Shown here: piece after piece, positions 12,392 to 26,800 of the stretch
How positions within the stretch are numbered: the stretch's first letter is position 1
Layout of the letters: each line of letters begins with the position of its first letter
Source of the DNA: Opisthocomus hoazin
Lineage: Eukaryota > Chordata > Aves > Opisthocomiformes > Opisthocomidae
Direction of reading: 5' to 3'
Assembly (NCBI RefSeq): GCF_030867145.1
Contig: NC_134414.1
Location: 64,143,397 to 64,207,396, forward strand
Length of the DNA stretch: 64,000 bases
Position numbers and translations under genes: made by a program
The notes under the pieces: generated by a model
Database searches by the model: none
What the model was told of the DNA's origin: nothing
Seen by the model: only the letters and a program-made list of their open reading frames with translations

Positions 12392-12577
12392 GCACCAACA
12401 CACCGCACGGAGGACATGCAGGAAGAGCCTGTTTCATATTACATCGTCCATTCAAGTAGGCTGGAAAATATGATTTTTTTTTTTGCTTTTTTTTGTAGAA
12501 ACCCACAGCATCATAAACAACAATCTATCACCGAAATGAGGAAGAGAATTCTTTGGTGTGCTCGGTACTCTTCCAGG

Positions 12578-12579
<2 letters not shown>

Positions 12580-12609
<30 letters not shown>
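12580..12609. repeat. Poly-A tract
   Basis: A run of about 29 A continues as a purine-rich tail. There are no flanking target-site duplications or retrotransposon body, so it is a simple homopolymer rather than an insertion tail. Confidence 0.8.
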
Positions 12610-12610
<1 letters not shown>

Positions 12611-14236
12611 AAAAAAGGGGGGAGGGAAGGGTGATGTCAGAAAATAAATTAATTCGACTGTACAAAATATCGCATGTTCACGTCCACGTTATTAACACTG
12701 ACAAGACGACATCCACCATTCACGGCACACAAAACGCATTTCCACGAGCCCTGGGGGAGGGGAGGGAGGCCGCCGCTGCTCCCCTCGGGGTCTCGGAGGG
12801 GGAATTAGTGCTCTTTAGTGTATCTGCGCCCCGCTCCCGACGGAGGGGCGGGTGGGCCGGGGGGGGGGGGGGGAGGTATGCCCCCCCCCCAGCCGCCCCG
12901 CAGCCCCTCGGCCGCCGGGCTGGGCCGGGGGGGGGTGGGGGGGGGGTTGGGGGAAGGTTGGGGGGGCACCCGATCCCAGTCCGCCCCCCCCCACCTCCCG
13001 TGTCCTTCCCGCAGCTCCGGTCCCTCCTCCCAGGTGACTCTGCTCGGGCACCGCGGGGGGGTGGGGTGGTGGTGTGAAAAACCAGAGAGCGCGCAGACAC
13101 CGGCTCGGCTGGGGAGAGGAAATAACCTTAACAAAAATAAATCAGATTTGTATATGAAATAGTAAAATAGCAAAATAACAATTAAAAAATAATCCCCCAG
13201 CCCCTCGGCGCCCTCCTCTCCAGTTCTCAGCGGGGCTCCCCCATCCACGGACCGATTGCACACGGGGCCGGAGGAGCTGGGTGCACGGTCTTTCCCTGTG
13301 AGATGAACTTTAAACAAATAGTAATAAGCAGAGTGATCATACTACCAGCTCCAAGAAAATGGAAAACTGTTGTCCGTTTTCCTGTGTTTTTGTAGGGAAA
13401 ACCAAAATGTGTCACAGCATCGCAGCTGTCACACAGCAGCGGGTTTCTGTGAATTCTCCGGCTACTTTTTCGGAGCCATACGCGTACAGACCGTGGAGGA
13501 GCGGCAAGGGGCTGCTGCGCCTTTTGTCTTTCTTTCCTTCCCTAAATCGTTTTCACCCGGCTACGGCTAAGGAGAAAGTGAGGAGGCTGGGGAGAAAGCG
13601 CCGGGTGCGGGTGGGACCCCACGGCTCGGGGGAGAAACCGACCATCGCAAAGGAGCTGAACTGCAAAAGGGGGGAGGGGGCAAAACCGCATTTATTTCAT
13701 TTTATTTTAAGGGATGAGCAACCTGTCCTCGGCCGGCTGGCGCTTCGGCAGGTGCCGCTCTGCAGTGCTGCCAGCCCGGGGCTTTGCCCGGGCAGAGGGG
13801 CAGGCGCCGGGCTGGCAGCTGAAGGGTCGAAGGGCGGCTCCAGGGGACGGGGAGGGGGGGCTCTGCCAGCTCTCAGCCTTCCCCCGGCTCGGTTCCCTGC
13901 TTCAGGTCAGCAGGGCATGAGAGGGCCCGGGCATCCCCCTTGGCACCGTCCCCCTGCCCAGGCGTGCGGCCCGGGTGGCTCAGACGGCCCCATGTGGCGT
14001 TATTCCTGCTTTTTCACACCAAAAGGAAGAAAAAAAAAAAGGGGGGGAGAAAAAAAATAAAAGAAAAAAAGGGTCCGAGTGTCTTTAATTAAATTAGTTA
14101 CCGTACAAACACCATAGGGTTTCGTACACGGAATAAATAGCGCGAGTCAAACCTGACAGCACTTCCACGCCAGCCCCCCCCGTGCCAGGCGGCGGCCGCT
14201 GCAGCCTGGGCCGGCTCGGCCCGGCCCGGCCCGGCC

Positions 14237-14700
14237 CTAGGGAGCGGTTCTGCCCCCCCGAAGTCCTGTGGGGCTCGTCCCCGTGGGAGGCCGGGGAGGC
14301 GTCGCGGCTGGAGGGGGGTGCGGGGCCGGCGGGGGACCCCCCCCCGCCTGGCAGACGTACCACTCGCTGAGGTTGGTAACCGGCGGGGAGAGGGCGGCGG
14401 CGCGGCCCCGGGGGGGCTCGGCGCCCGGGTCGGCCTCGGGGGGCAGCGGGCCGTCGGGGGGCCCCGCCGCCGCGTAGCCCCGGGAGCCGGGGGGCGGCGG
14501 GGAGGGCGGCGGGGGACTTGCAGTGGATCTTCATGTGCTTCCGCAGGGAGCTGGGGTGGGTGTAGGGACTTGTCGCAGCCGCGGATCTTGCAGTAGTAGG
14601 GCTTGTCCGAGGTGTGGACGTGGGAGTGCTTCTTGCGGTCGCTGCTGTTGGCGAACTTCCCTCTCGCAGCCGTCGAACTCGCACTTGAAGGGCTTCTCCC
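14237..14700 (-). CDS. ZIC5: ZIC5, last coding exon (zinc fingers 4-5 and C-terminus), partial gene
   Basis: ZIC5 is a nuclear C2H2 transcription factor of neural plate and neural crest development and the divergent partner of ZIC2. Read on the minus strand, an acceptor (GTCCCGGCAG) at 14,701 precedes the linker GEKPF, then finger 4 ([14 protein letters not shown]) and finger 5 with CKIRGCDKS and the last finger histidines in MKIHC. The serine in [15 protein letters not shown] and the residues after MKIHC separate ZIC5 from ZIC1-3. A family-typical [11 protein letters not shown] follows at 14,348-14,380. Three extra bases, near 14,659-14,661, 14,565-14,567 and 14,511-14,515, break the frame; discounting them gives 152 residues to the TAG at 14,237-14,239. 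The tail after VCQ is proline-rich and passes a G-run, so the true C-terminus is uncertain. Fingers 1-3 (exon 1) are not in the readable sequence. Confidence 0.88.
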
Positions 14701-15803
14701 CTGCCGGGACACAGCGACGGCACCCTTTACCGGCGGGCGGGGGGCACGGCCCTGCCCGCACCCTGCCCCGCACCCCGCCCCGCACCCTGCCCGCGGCACC
14801 GCCACCCGGCGCAGCCCCTCCGCAGCGGGGCCTCCGGGGGCGAGCAGCAGGGCGAAGCCTCCCCTTCCCTTCTTCTCCCCCTCCTCCTCCTCCTTCCCCC
14901 TCCCCCCTCACGACAGTCGCGACACGCCCGAGCCTCCCGACTTCTCCCCATCCCCGCCCCGTGCTCTGCGCGCCGTGCGGTGCCGCCAGCGACCCCCGAG
15001 GCCGCAGCCCCAGGCTGGGGCCGGCGGGGCCCGGCCTTGTTTGCCACCCCCCGCACACGAGAAACCTTCATTACCGCCTAATGACCGAGCCCGAACAAAA
15101 CCCCTCCGCGCCTTGCCGGCCGCTCGGCTCCCCCCCGCACATCTCCCGCCCTAATCCCCTCCCAGCGGGGCAATCGTTAGAGGGGGGGGGTGCGAAATAA
15201 AAGTACCCCCTGTTTTAAGCACGGCGATAGGATAGAGGGAGCGCCCGGCCGCCCGTCGGGGCAACCCGGAGCTGGTTTGGGGGTCTAAAACCCCCCGGCC
15301 GGTCGGTTGGGAGAGCAACGGCGGGGGGCAAAGGGCCCGATCCTGCTGCCGCGGGGCGGCTGCGGCTGCTGACAGCGACTTCTCCCCTTCCCCGCGTGCT
15401 ACGCGTGAGCCCGGCGCTGGTGGGCCTGCACTCGTAACCCTTGTCACGACTATCGCGATTCTGCCGTTTAAAAAGCTGCGTTTAAGGCACGGCTGATGCG
15501 TCTTTTCGGATCTGTTTTGCCCTGTGAGAGCTCGGAAACGACAACCCAGCAGCCTCCTGGGTGGACATGTTTCTCATTTTCACCGGGCGGATTTTACTGC
15601 TCCTTTCCTTTTGTAAAATCGTGTCATGTTTGGAAAAACAATAACGAAAAAACAAAACTATTTTTATTTTTTAAACCCAGCTATTTATCGGCTGTCACCA
15701 TAGAAGCATGTGCCTCCGCAGCCTATCGACGCGTCAACTTTTTAAAAAGAAAATCGGCTCACCTACCACCGAAGTGGGAGCACTAGAAAGAGCAAGGTTA
15801 TCC

Positions 15804-16043
15804 GGGAAAGGAAAGGAAAGGAAAGGAAAGGAAAGGAAAGGAAAGGAAAGGAAAGGAAAGGAAAGGAAAGGAAAGGAAAGGAAAGGAAAGGAAAGGAAAG
15901 GAAAGGAAAGGAAAGGAAAGGAAAGGAAAAGGAAAGGAAAGGAAAGGAAAGGAAAAGGAAAGGAAAGGAAAGGAAAGGAAAGGAAAGGAAAGGAAAGGAA
16001 AGGAAAGGAAAGGAAAGGAAGGAAAGGAAAGGAAAGGAAAGGA
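15804..16043. repeat. (GGAAA)n pentanucleotide microsatellite
   Basis: About 240 bases of GGAAA units run with very few interruptions: two extra-A units near 15,928 and 15,954 and one shortened unit near 16,020. It is purine-only on the plus strand and lies in the presumed ZIC5 intron. Confidence 0.95.
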
Positions 16044-16402
16044 GAGATGGTAAAAAAATATGTCTCGTGGGTTTTGGGTTTTAAGCGGAGTTTTCACTCA
16101 CAGGACGGAAACCCCCACACACTCCATCTCCCGCTGAGACAAACCTCTTCACTTGGTTTGTTTATGATTTGATTTTAATTTTTTTTTCCGGAGAAACAAA
16201 GCCAGTCTCCCGGAGGGGTTTGGCCGGTTGTATCTGTATTCCCCCGAGGGTGCGGGCTCATACGTCCTGTTGCCAGCAGAGGCCCGCAGAGCCCCCCCAA
16301 GCGCAAGCCCCCCCCCCGAGAGATGCTCCGATCCGCCGGACCAAACCGCGTGTGTCTTGTGTGTGTGTGTCCCCCCCGTCGGGGCTTTAGGGGAGTGCCT
16401 TC

Positions 16403-16478
16403 CCCCGTGGGCTCACGCGTGGGCACCCTCCCGTGCCCCCCCGAGAGGGGCACCCCGGCCCCTCGAGGGGTGCGCAGC
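16403..16478. repeat. Direct repeat copy 1 (GC-rich two-block unit)
   Basis: Block 1 (16,403-16,430) matches 17,323-17,350 at 24 of 28 bases, and block 2 (16,455-16,478) matches 17,407-17,430 at 23 of 24. The blocks are 24 bases apart here against 56 in copy 2. The origin is unknown; I read it as a diverged local duplication. Confidence 0.6.
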
Positions 16479-17322
16479 CCCCGGGTATCTCCTCCTCGCC
16501 AGCCTCCGGATCGGGAAGGTCTAATCCCACCCAAACCCAGGAGCCGGGAAGGTGCCGGAGTGTCCCTGGCACGCTGACGAGGCGGTCACGTCAGAGTTTA
16601 ACCATTTGTAGGTAGTTTCAACCCAAGGAAGGGGGCGAGGTGGCCGTCCCCTGACTCCTCCCGGCAGCAGCTGGGGGACGGAAACGGCGACACAGAGGGG
16701 CTCTGGGGTCTTTTTTTCGGGGGAGGGGGGGAAGCCTGGCGATCCTTAGCACCGACTCCTGCGAGGGGAACAGAGATTTTGCGGGGGGGGGTTGGGGGGG
16801 GTCGTCCCCGTCCCCGTTAGGATGCACCGGGCGGTGGGGACAGAGATCTGTCCCCCAAATGGGGCCGGAGCCGCCCGGGCGCGGTGTGCAGCTCCCAGGG
16901 TGATGCTTTCGAGGAACAGGAGGAAAAAAAATTGCAAGCAAACGCCGGCTGACTACCGACACACTCCCTTTCCTTGCAGGATTACCAGAAACACACAAAA
17001 TCCCCTAATGACACAAATACGGTGTTATTATTTCTCCCCCTCCCCCCCCCAAAAAAAATGCCCACAATAAACGAACAGTTGTAAATCTCTCCTGCTCCCA
17101 GGCCGCACGTGGCTAAATTAAAGCTGAGGCAGCAAAACAAACAGTGATTAATCTGACAGGGAGCGGGCAGAAGGTTTGGATCCCACTTCCACCACAGGCC
17201 GTGCGTGGGGAAAGAGTCACGTTCCCTCTCCCTCCCGTGGGCCGAGCTGTCAGTCGAGGGGGGGCTTTTGCCCCCCCCCCCCGAGACCCGAGGACCGTTT
17301 TGTTGCGGGGGGGATAACCTTT

Positions 17323-17430
17323 CCCCGTGGTCTCATGCGTGGTCACTCTCTCCATGGAGCTGCGCACCCCACGAGGGGCCGGGACAGAGGGGGGTTCCGC
17401 TCTTCCCCGGCCCCTCGAAGGGTGCGCAGC
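17323..17430. repeat. Direct repeat copy 2 with an internal hairpin
   Basis: This is the second copy of the two-block unit. Between its blocks lies an inverted copy of block 2: arm 17,359-17,382 pairs with arm 17,407-17,430 at 22 of 24 positions across a 24-base loop, a very stable GC-rich stem. Copy 1 lacks the inverted arm. Confidence 0.65.
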
Positions 17431-17717
17431 CCCCTGGGGAGCCGCGACAGCCCCCCCCTCCGCTGCGAACTCCTCCAAGGAGAGCTGGGCATCCTCTGGT
17501 CTCCGCAGCTACATCTGGGCTCACGCCTGACGTATTCCAGAGATAAAAATCTATAATCCTTTCCGCCATGGGCCATTTGGTTTTACATCGGAACAACACG
17601 TCGCACGGTCGCCGCTTTTCTCTTCCCCGGCAGTGAGCGATAAATCAAGAAAGCAAATTACAGCAGCCCCACTCCCTTAAGCGTCCTCCGAGGAATAATA
17701 TTTGCCTGACGCTATAA

Positions 17718-17917
17718 NNNNNNNNNNNNNNNNNNNNNNNNNNNNNNNNNNNNNNNNNNNNNNNNNNNNNNNNNNNNNNNNNNNNNNNNNNNNNNNNNNN
17801 NNNNNNNNNNNNNNNNNNNNNNNNNNNNNNNNNNNNNNNNNNNNNNNNNNNNNNNNNNNNNNNNNNNNNNNNNNNNNNNNNNNNNNNNNNNNNNNNNNNN
17901 NNNNNNNNNNNNNNNNN
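17718..17917. other. Assembly gap (200 N)
   Basis: Exactly 200 N separate the ZIC5 side from the ZIC2 promoter side. A round 200 is a common placeholder for a gap of unknown size, so the true length may be much larger. The missing ZIC5 first exon is the obvious candidate content. Confidence 0.95.
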
Positions 17918-18059
17918 TAACGCGCATCGCGGCTCGCCGCGCCTCCCCACCCCGCCGCGGGGTTGGGGGTAGCGAGAGAGGGGGGCACACGGACCCCCAC
18001 ATCTGGCACCCCCAAAAGAGCGGAGCAGCCGGCGGCGGGGCCGGGCTGGAGGCGGCCGT

Positions 18060-19035
18060 GGGCGCCGAGCGGGGCCGGGGGCGGGGCGCGGGGCGGGCGG
18101 TGCGCGGGGAGAGCTCGTCGCCATTGGCCGGACGCCCGGATGGACGGGCGGCTCGGGCCAATGAGCGGGAGCCGGGAGAGCGGCCGGGTAAAGGCGGTGT
18201 CGCGGGAGGGGAGCCGGCAGCGCGGGCGGGGACAGGGAGGGAGGGGAGGAAGAGGGGGAGCGAGGGGAGGGGGAGGAAAAATAAAAAGCCGCCGCCTCAG
18301 CAGCGCCCACCGAAATAAACAGCGGAGCGAGAGGGAGCCAGGGCGCGGGCGGAGCGGGGCTGCAACTCCGCCGCCCCGGCCGCGCCGCTCCGCCGTCCCT
18401 TCCCGCCCCCCTCTTCCCCACCCCCCCCACGCCTCCCCACCCCCACCGCCGCCCTTATTGTTTTTAATCCGCCTTCGGCACCCCCCCACCCCGCTTCCTC
18501 CCCTCCCACGCCCCTTCGAGACGGCGGGGCACCCCCCCCACCCCCCGCGGGTCCCTTCGCTCCGTGGGAACCCGGCGGCTGCGAGTTTTTCTCCGTGAGA
18601 GGGACCGGCGGAGGATAAAACGAGAGCGTGGGGGGGGCGGGGGTCGGCGGCTCTGACATCCCGGTGGCGGCGGGGGGGGGGGGGGGGGGGCGGCGGCGGA
18701 GTGTGTGAGTGTGCGTGTGCGTGCGTGTGTGTGCGGCGGGGAACGGCGAGGCGAGCCTTGCCCCCCCCCCCCCCCCGCCGCCGTCCCCGTCCCTCCCCTG
18801 CTCCCCCTCCCCTCCCCTGCCCGCCCCCGCCTCAGCTCCTTTAATACACTTTGGTTCTCCGCTCGCCTTCGGACTCGGCGCTGCCTGGCTCCGGGTGCGG
18901 CTCCGTGCGGGCGGCGGGGGGACGCGGCGGCTGCCGGGGGGAAGCGGCGGCGGCGGCCCCGGGCCGGGCCGGGCGGCGGGAGAGGCGGGAGCGGGCCCGT
19001 CGGCTCGGCGCCCGTCCCCGGAGCGGCGCGGACCA
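18060..19035 (+). promoter_or_regulatory. ZIC2: ZIC2 promoter and 5' UTR in a CpG island
   Basis: This extremely CpG-rich stretch carries an inverted CCAAT (ATTGG, 18,123-18,127) and a forward CCAAT (18,158-18,162) 35 bases apart, GC boxes around 18,070-18,100, and a TATA-like ATAAAAAG at 18,281-18,288. If that element is used, transcription would start near 18,310 and give a roughly 0.7 kb 5' UTR. The UTR contains runs of 19 G (18,672-18,690) and 16 C (18,761-18,776). The start site is inferred. Confidence 0.55.
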
Positions 19036-22450
<3,415 letters not shown>

Positions 22451-23825
22451 GGCCCCGCCGGACTGCTCTGCACGGCCCCGCCGCGCCCGCCCCGCCGGTG
22501 CCGGTGCCGGTGGGAGGGAGGGAGGGAGGGAGCCCGCCGGAGACGCACCCGGAGATGCCGCCGCACACCCGCCGGCAGCGAAAGGACAGCCGAGCAGGAT
22601 GGGGACGGGGACGGGGGGCTTTCTCTCCCCACACCCCTCCCGCCTTCGGGCATTTTCTTTTTTTTTTTTGGTTGGATTTTTTTTTTTTTCTGCTTTTTGA
22701 GAACATTTTGAACCAGCAAAAAAAAAAAAAAAAAAAGAAAAAAGTATTTCTATGAAAGTACGTGCTGAAAAACGTAAGAGAACGAGTAAACAAATAGAGG
22801 AACCGAAAGGGGAGAGAAAGAGGGCGGAAAAAAAACACCCAACAACCCCAACCCAACCCCAACCGCCACACCGACGCAGCACCCAGCGAAAAGCTTCTGG
22901 AGCCGGCGGAAAGAAACTCTCCCTCCGGAGCCCCCGGACAAAAGCTCAGAGACTGGGACACCCCCACCCCCTCCCCGGCCCCCGCGCCCGCCAGCTCTGC
23001 TGTACATAGCGGCCCGCTCCTTCCCCCGGCCAGGCGGCGAGCGGAGTTTTCCCGGATTCTTGGTGTATAGAAGTTCGTCCCGTTTGTAAACCGCGGATTA
23101 TTGGTCCCCTTCTTCTTCCCCCCCCCCATCTCCCCCCGCTCCGTCGTCTTGCTTTTTTTTTTTTCTTCTTCCTTCCTTCCTTCCCCGAGAAAGTGATGGA
23201 CTTGGTTTATTTTCTCCCGCTCCCCCTCCCCTTGAAACCTCCTTTTTTTTTAGTTCACCCCTTTAAAAAAAAAAAGTAACGTGGAAGAAAAAAAAAAAAG
23301 ATTTCTTTTGTAATTGTGATATCTTGGATATTGTGTTCCTTTTTAAGAGGCAACTTGATTGTAAACTGCATTTCAACTATAGACTGGGGAAGAAATACCG
23401 TGCCAAAGTCTCCATTCTGTTACTCGCAGACACACACACGAACAGCAACGCTTGTGAATGTATTTTTTCTGTTAGCTGGGTTTACATGTGATGTTTTAGT
23501 GCTTTTGCAAGTTCGATTTGTTAGTTCCTGTTTGGAAGATTGTGAGGAAAAATAAACGTCGTGCCGTTAGCTTTTCCGTAATAACACCCTTCCTCCTGTA
23601 AATACCTGTTACCATATTTATCCATTTGTAATTAAATTATGGTATTAACTTGCTACAGAGGAAACAGTATTTATAAAGAATGTTTCTTAACTATAAATAT
23701 GTACAATTGTGAGCATAAACTGTTTCAGATTTTTTTATTTGAAGGTTTAAGTGGTTTCATCATTTCTTGTGATATGTTTTGAGAGTAATGCATACAGAAA
23801 TATAATAAAACGTGTTGAAACTGCG
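22451..23825 (+). other. ZIC2: ZIC2 3' untranslated region
   Basis: From the stop to about 23,825. The first half is GC-rich with A- and T-runs; from about 23,300 it becomes AT-rich and low in CpG, typical of a conserved 3' UTR tail. AATAAA signals lie at 23,551-23,556 and 23,804-23,809. The second is followed by CGTGTTGAAACTG and is the likely end of the transcript. Confidence 0.7.
23804..23809 (+). terminator. ZIC2: Probable ZIC2 poly(A) signal
   Basis: AATAAA occurs at the end of the AT-rich 3' UTR. Sequence turns GC-rich about 20 bases on, which fits cleavage near 23,820-23,825. An upstream AATAAA at 23,551-23,556 may give a shorter form. Confidence 0.6.
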
Positions 23826-26800
23826 CGAGCTGTTTCCTTTTTACGCCAAGGGCTCCCCGAAACCCTCACTGACGCCTGTGAGGGGGCTGAGCGGCGGCTG
23901 CGAAAGCAAATGCTTTTAAAAAACCCACCGGTTACTGGAACAGGAGGATTTCTTCCAGCTGGGCTCCCCGTCCGGGGGGGGGGGGGGGGGGGGAGGTGGC
24001 GGAAAAAAAGCAAACAGCGCACAACGTTTTGGGAAGCCTCTGGGCTAAAAGCAAAAGGAGAGCGTTTGCATCTTCTCCAGACGACTTCCCAGGCAGGACC
24101 TGCTTTGGGAAGAGGTCCCCGCGCCTTCGGCCCCAGCCTGGGCTCAGGCTTCCCTCCGCCGTGGGGACCCCGTTGCCCCTCCGTGTGACCAAGCGGGAGG
24201 AAGGCGGAGGGGCGACGGCCAGGCTCAGGGCTCCTCCGAGCCGTAAATCCCGTCCCTCCGCGCCGCCCCCCCCCCCCCCCCCGTATTTTTGGCAGCCTCC
24301 AGCCAGCCCCGGAGAGGAGAAAGCGGCGATGCCCGAGACCTCGCGTTTCCCTTCGAGATCTTTTTCTCTCCCTCTGTTTGTTTTCTTTTTTCCTTCCCCC
24401 GGCCCAGGGAGCGGTTCGGGTTGTCAGACGTGCCCGGCGATGCCTTCCCCGGGGCGCTGGCCCAGCTCCGCGCCCCGTGGGCGCCGTCGGGGCCCGGCCG
24501 CCGGAGCCGCCCGTTCGGGGCCAGCGGGCAGCGGCTCCCCCCGCAGCGGGACACCCGAGGGGAGCGCGGCAAAAGCCGAGAAATCGCGGAAGATGCTCGG
24601 CCTCGCCGAGCCGCCGAAACAGGCCCGGCGAAGGGGCAGGGATGTCAGCCGGGCTCCGAGCGCCCTGCGGTGGCTGCGCTGCCTTCGGCGGCGGCTTCTG
24701 CAAGGCGGGGAGAGCCCTGCGCTCCCCGCACCCGGCCGACCCCGCCGCCACCCCCCCGGGTCGGTCGTCGGTTTGGGTTTTTCGGGCTTCGTCCCCCGCG
24801 TTCGAGCAGCAATGGGGGTGTTCCGACCCGGTGAGGGGGGGATAGGTGGGGAGACGGGGGTACGTGGGGCCCTGGTCGCTGCTGGGGAGAGATGGGGGGT
24901 TACCTACACCCGGGGGGAAGGGAGGAGGGAGGGAAAGCCCCCTCCCCGGTCCCGCCGCTCTGCCAACGAAGTTCGGATGCGGAGCGGAGACGGAGCGGCC
25001 GCGCCCCCCCCCCCGCGCCGCCACCCCCGCGCACGCGGCGGGCTCCCCCGGGTCATCAACCGGCCATTAAAACCTCATTTACCTTCGGTAATAATATTAC
25101 GCCAAAAAAATATTTGTTAAAATCGTCGGCATATGCCGCCTTGCCCCTCGGAGAGATCCGTGGGAAACGCAGCTGCGAGCATCCCTCTTTGTCCTGCCGG
25201 CCTCCCCGCAGCCGAAAAACCGAGCGGGGGTCCCGCTTCAGAGCCCGGCCCGTGCTGCCAACCCCCGCCAGCCACCGGCTGCCCAAGCTCCCTCCCGGTC
25301 CCGCTCTGAGGGTGGGGGGGCACGGGCAGCCCTGCTCGAGGGAGGCGAGTCTCGCTTCGGGGTCCCCCCCGGCCGGCGAGAAGCGCCCAGGAGCTGGGCT
25401 CCCCCCTTCTCCCTCCCCTCGGGGCCGCTCTGGCTTCGGGGGAGCCCCGGGGATGATCATTCACCCCCCCCGCCCCGGCACCGGGATGCCGGCAGGCCCG
25501 GGCAAGAGGCCGCGGCGGCCCTGGCCATGAGCAAGCCCTCCCCCCCCCTTCCCTGTCCTCCCCGGGTTGGCCCTGAACTTGACCCTGGCCTTGGCGCATC
25601 CAGCCCGCAGCCCCCCCTCCGCCCGCCTCCCCCGGGCCCTGACCCCGGCCCGGCCCTGCCACGCTTAAGGCAGAGCGGTAATTCATCGGGTTCAGGGGTT
25701 GGAGCGGTTTTTTTTTTTGGGGGGGGGGAAAGGCCGTCCAAGACCCACCTCGCAGCCTTATGCGCGGGTGGCCCGGGTTCAGGGACCCCTGGCCCCAGCG
25801 TCCTCCTCCGCGCCCCTCCTGCCCCCTCGACTTCCTCCACCTCGGACCTCTCACCCCAGTTCCCCCCCCACCTCCCGCCCCCAATCTCTCCCTTTGTCTC
25901 CCACGCTGAGCTTTCCAAATCCCCCCGGCCCCGAAGGCAGGGAGGCCGGGAGCCCCCCCGGTATGCCTGACCCTCTCCCGATAGTGTGTGTGTGTCCCCC
26001 GGCGAGCGGTCCCCGGCCCCCGACGGCGCTGCCCCGACGGCGCCCCGGTGGCCCCGGCCCCGCGCCCCCCGCTGCAGGCGGGCACTGGGGGTGGGGGGGG
26101 GCACGGCCCTGCCCTCCCGCCGGCACCCCTCGCCCGGCTGCCGCGGCCCCGCTTGGCCGGCTCCCCTCCGGCGTCCTGGCTCGTCGTTTACCCTGAAAAA
26201 CATCGTGGAACGGTGGTTTTACTTCTAATTTTTATTATTATTAATAATAATAATCATAAAATTCTCTCCTAACTCTGCCCGGAGACCCCCTGAATAGACG
26301 GAGCGATTTCCCTGGGAATCGCTCCCTCCTCACCCTCCCCTCCCAAGCCAAAAACTCAGCCCCCGAGGCTCCGTCCGGAAACCGAGCCGCGCTCTGCCCC
26401 GGGCGCCCGCAGCCGGAGGGCTCTGCCCCGCCGGTACCGAACGAAACCCTCGGCTTCACCCGGTGCGGCGGCCCCGGCGCCTTTGTTTTGCAGCCGGTGG
26501 TGGCCGAAAAAAAAAAAAAAAAAAAAAAAGCAAACCCAAAGGCAAAAAAACCCGCCCTCCCACAAACAGACAGAGCTGACAACAGCCCAAACCGAACTGA
26601 AAATCCACTAAAAACTCACGGCAGCTCCCGCCCGCCCGCCGCCGAGCGCGGAGCGGCTCCCGGTGCCGGTGCCGGTACCGGCGGGGTTCCGGCCGGACCT
26701 CCCCAAGCCCCGGGCAGTCTTTGAAGTTTCCCCTTTGTTTTCGGAAACTCGCACGCGTTTCCTCGCCCGCGACGGAGCCGCACCGGGCTCCCCCAAAGCC

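Larger units (their letters stand above)
11805..14236 (-). other. ZIC5: Probable ZIC5 3' untranslated region
   Basis: Downstream of the ZIC5 stop on the minus strand the sequence is noncoding. Poly(A) signals AATAAA on the minus strand are seen at 13,691-13,696 and 13,701-13,706 (proximal), 12,165-12,170 and 12,151-12,156 (intermediate), and 11,805-11,810 (distal). The AT-rich stretch at 11,770-12,720 resembles a 3' UTR tail. A GC-rich patch at 12,720-13,080 interrupts it, so a short UTR ending near 13,690 is an alternative. Which site is used cannot be decided from sequence. Confidence 0.4.
14701..17717 (-). other. ZIC5: ZIC5 intron 1, visible part
   Basis: The region upstream of the ZIC5 acceptor and up to the assembly gap contains no finger-encoding sequence on either strand. 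It holds a long GGAAA array, a diverged direct-repeat pair with a hairpin, and balanced stretches at about 15,460-15,790, 16,910-17,170 and 17,480-17,717 that may be regulatory. The intron may extend into the gap. Confidence 0.55.

Noticed and set aside
12580-12609. Poly-A tract as a retrotransposed gene tail
   Set aside because: No transcript-like body, no target-site duplication.
16403-17430. CRISPR-like or satellite array
   Set aside because: Only two diverged copies at unequal spacing; the genome is vertebrate.
23996-25120. A 374-codon plus-strand open frame downstream of ZIC2
   Set aside because: Low-complexity translation with no domain, and competing long frames exist on the other strand; explained by GC content.
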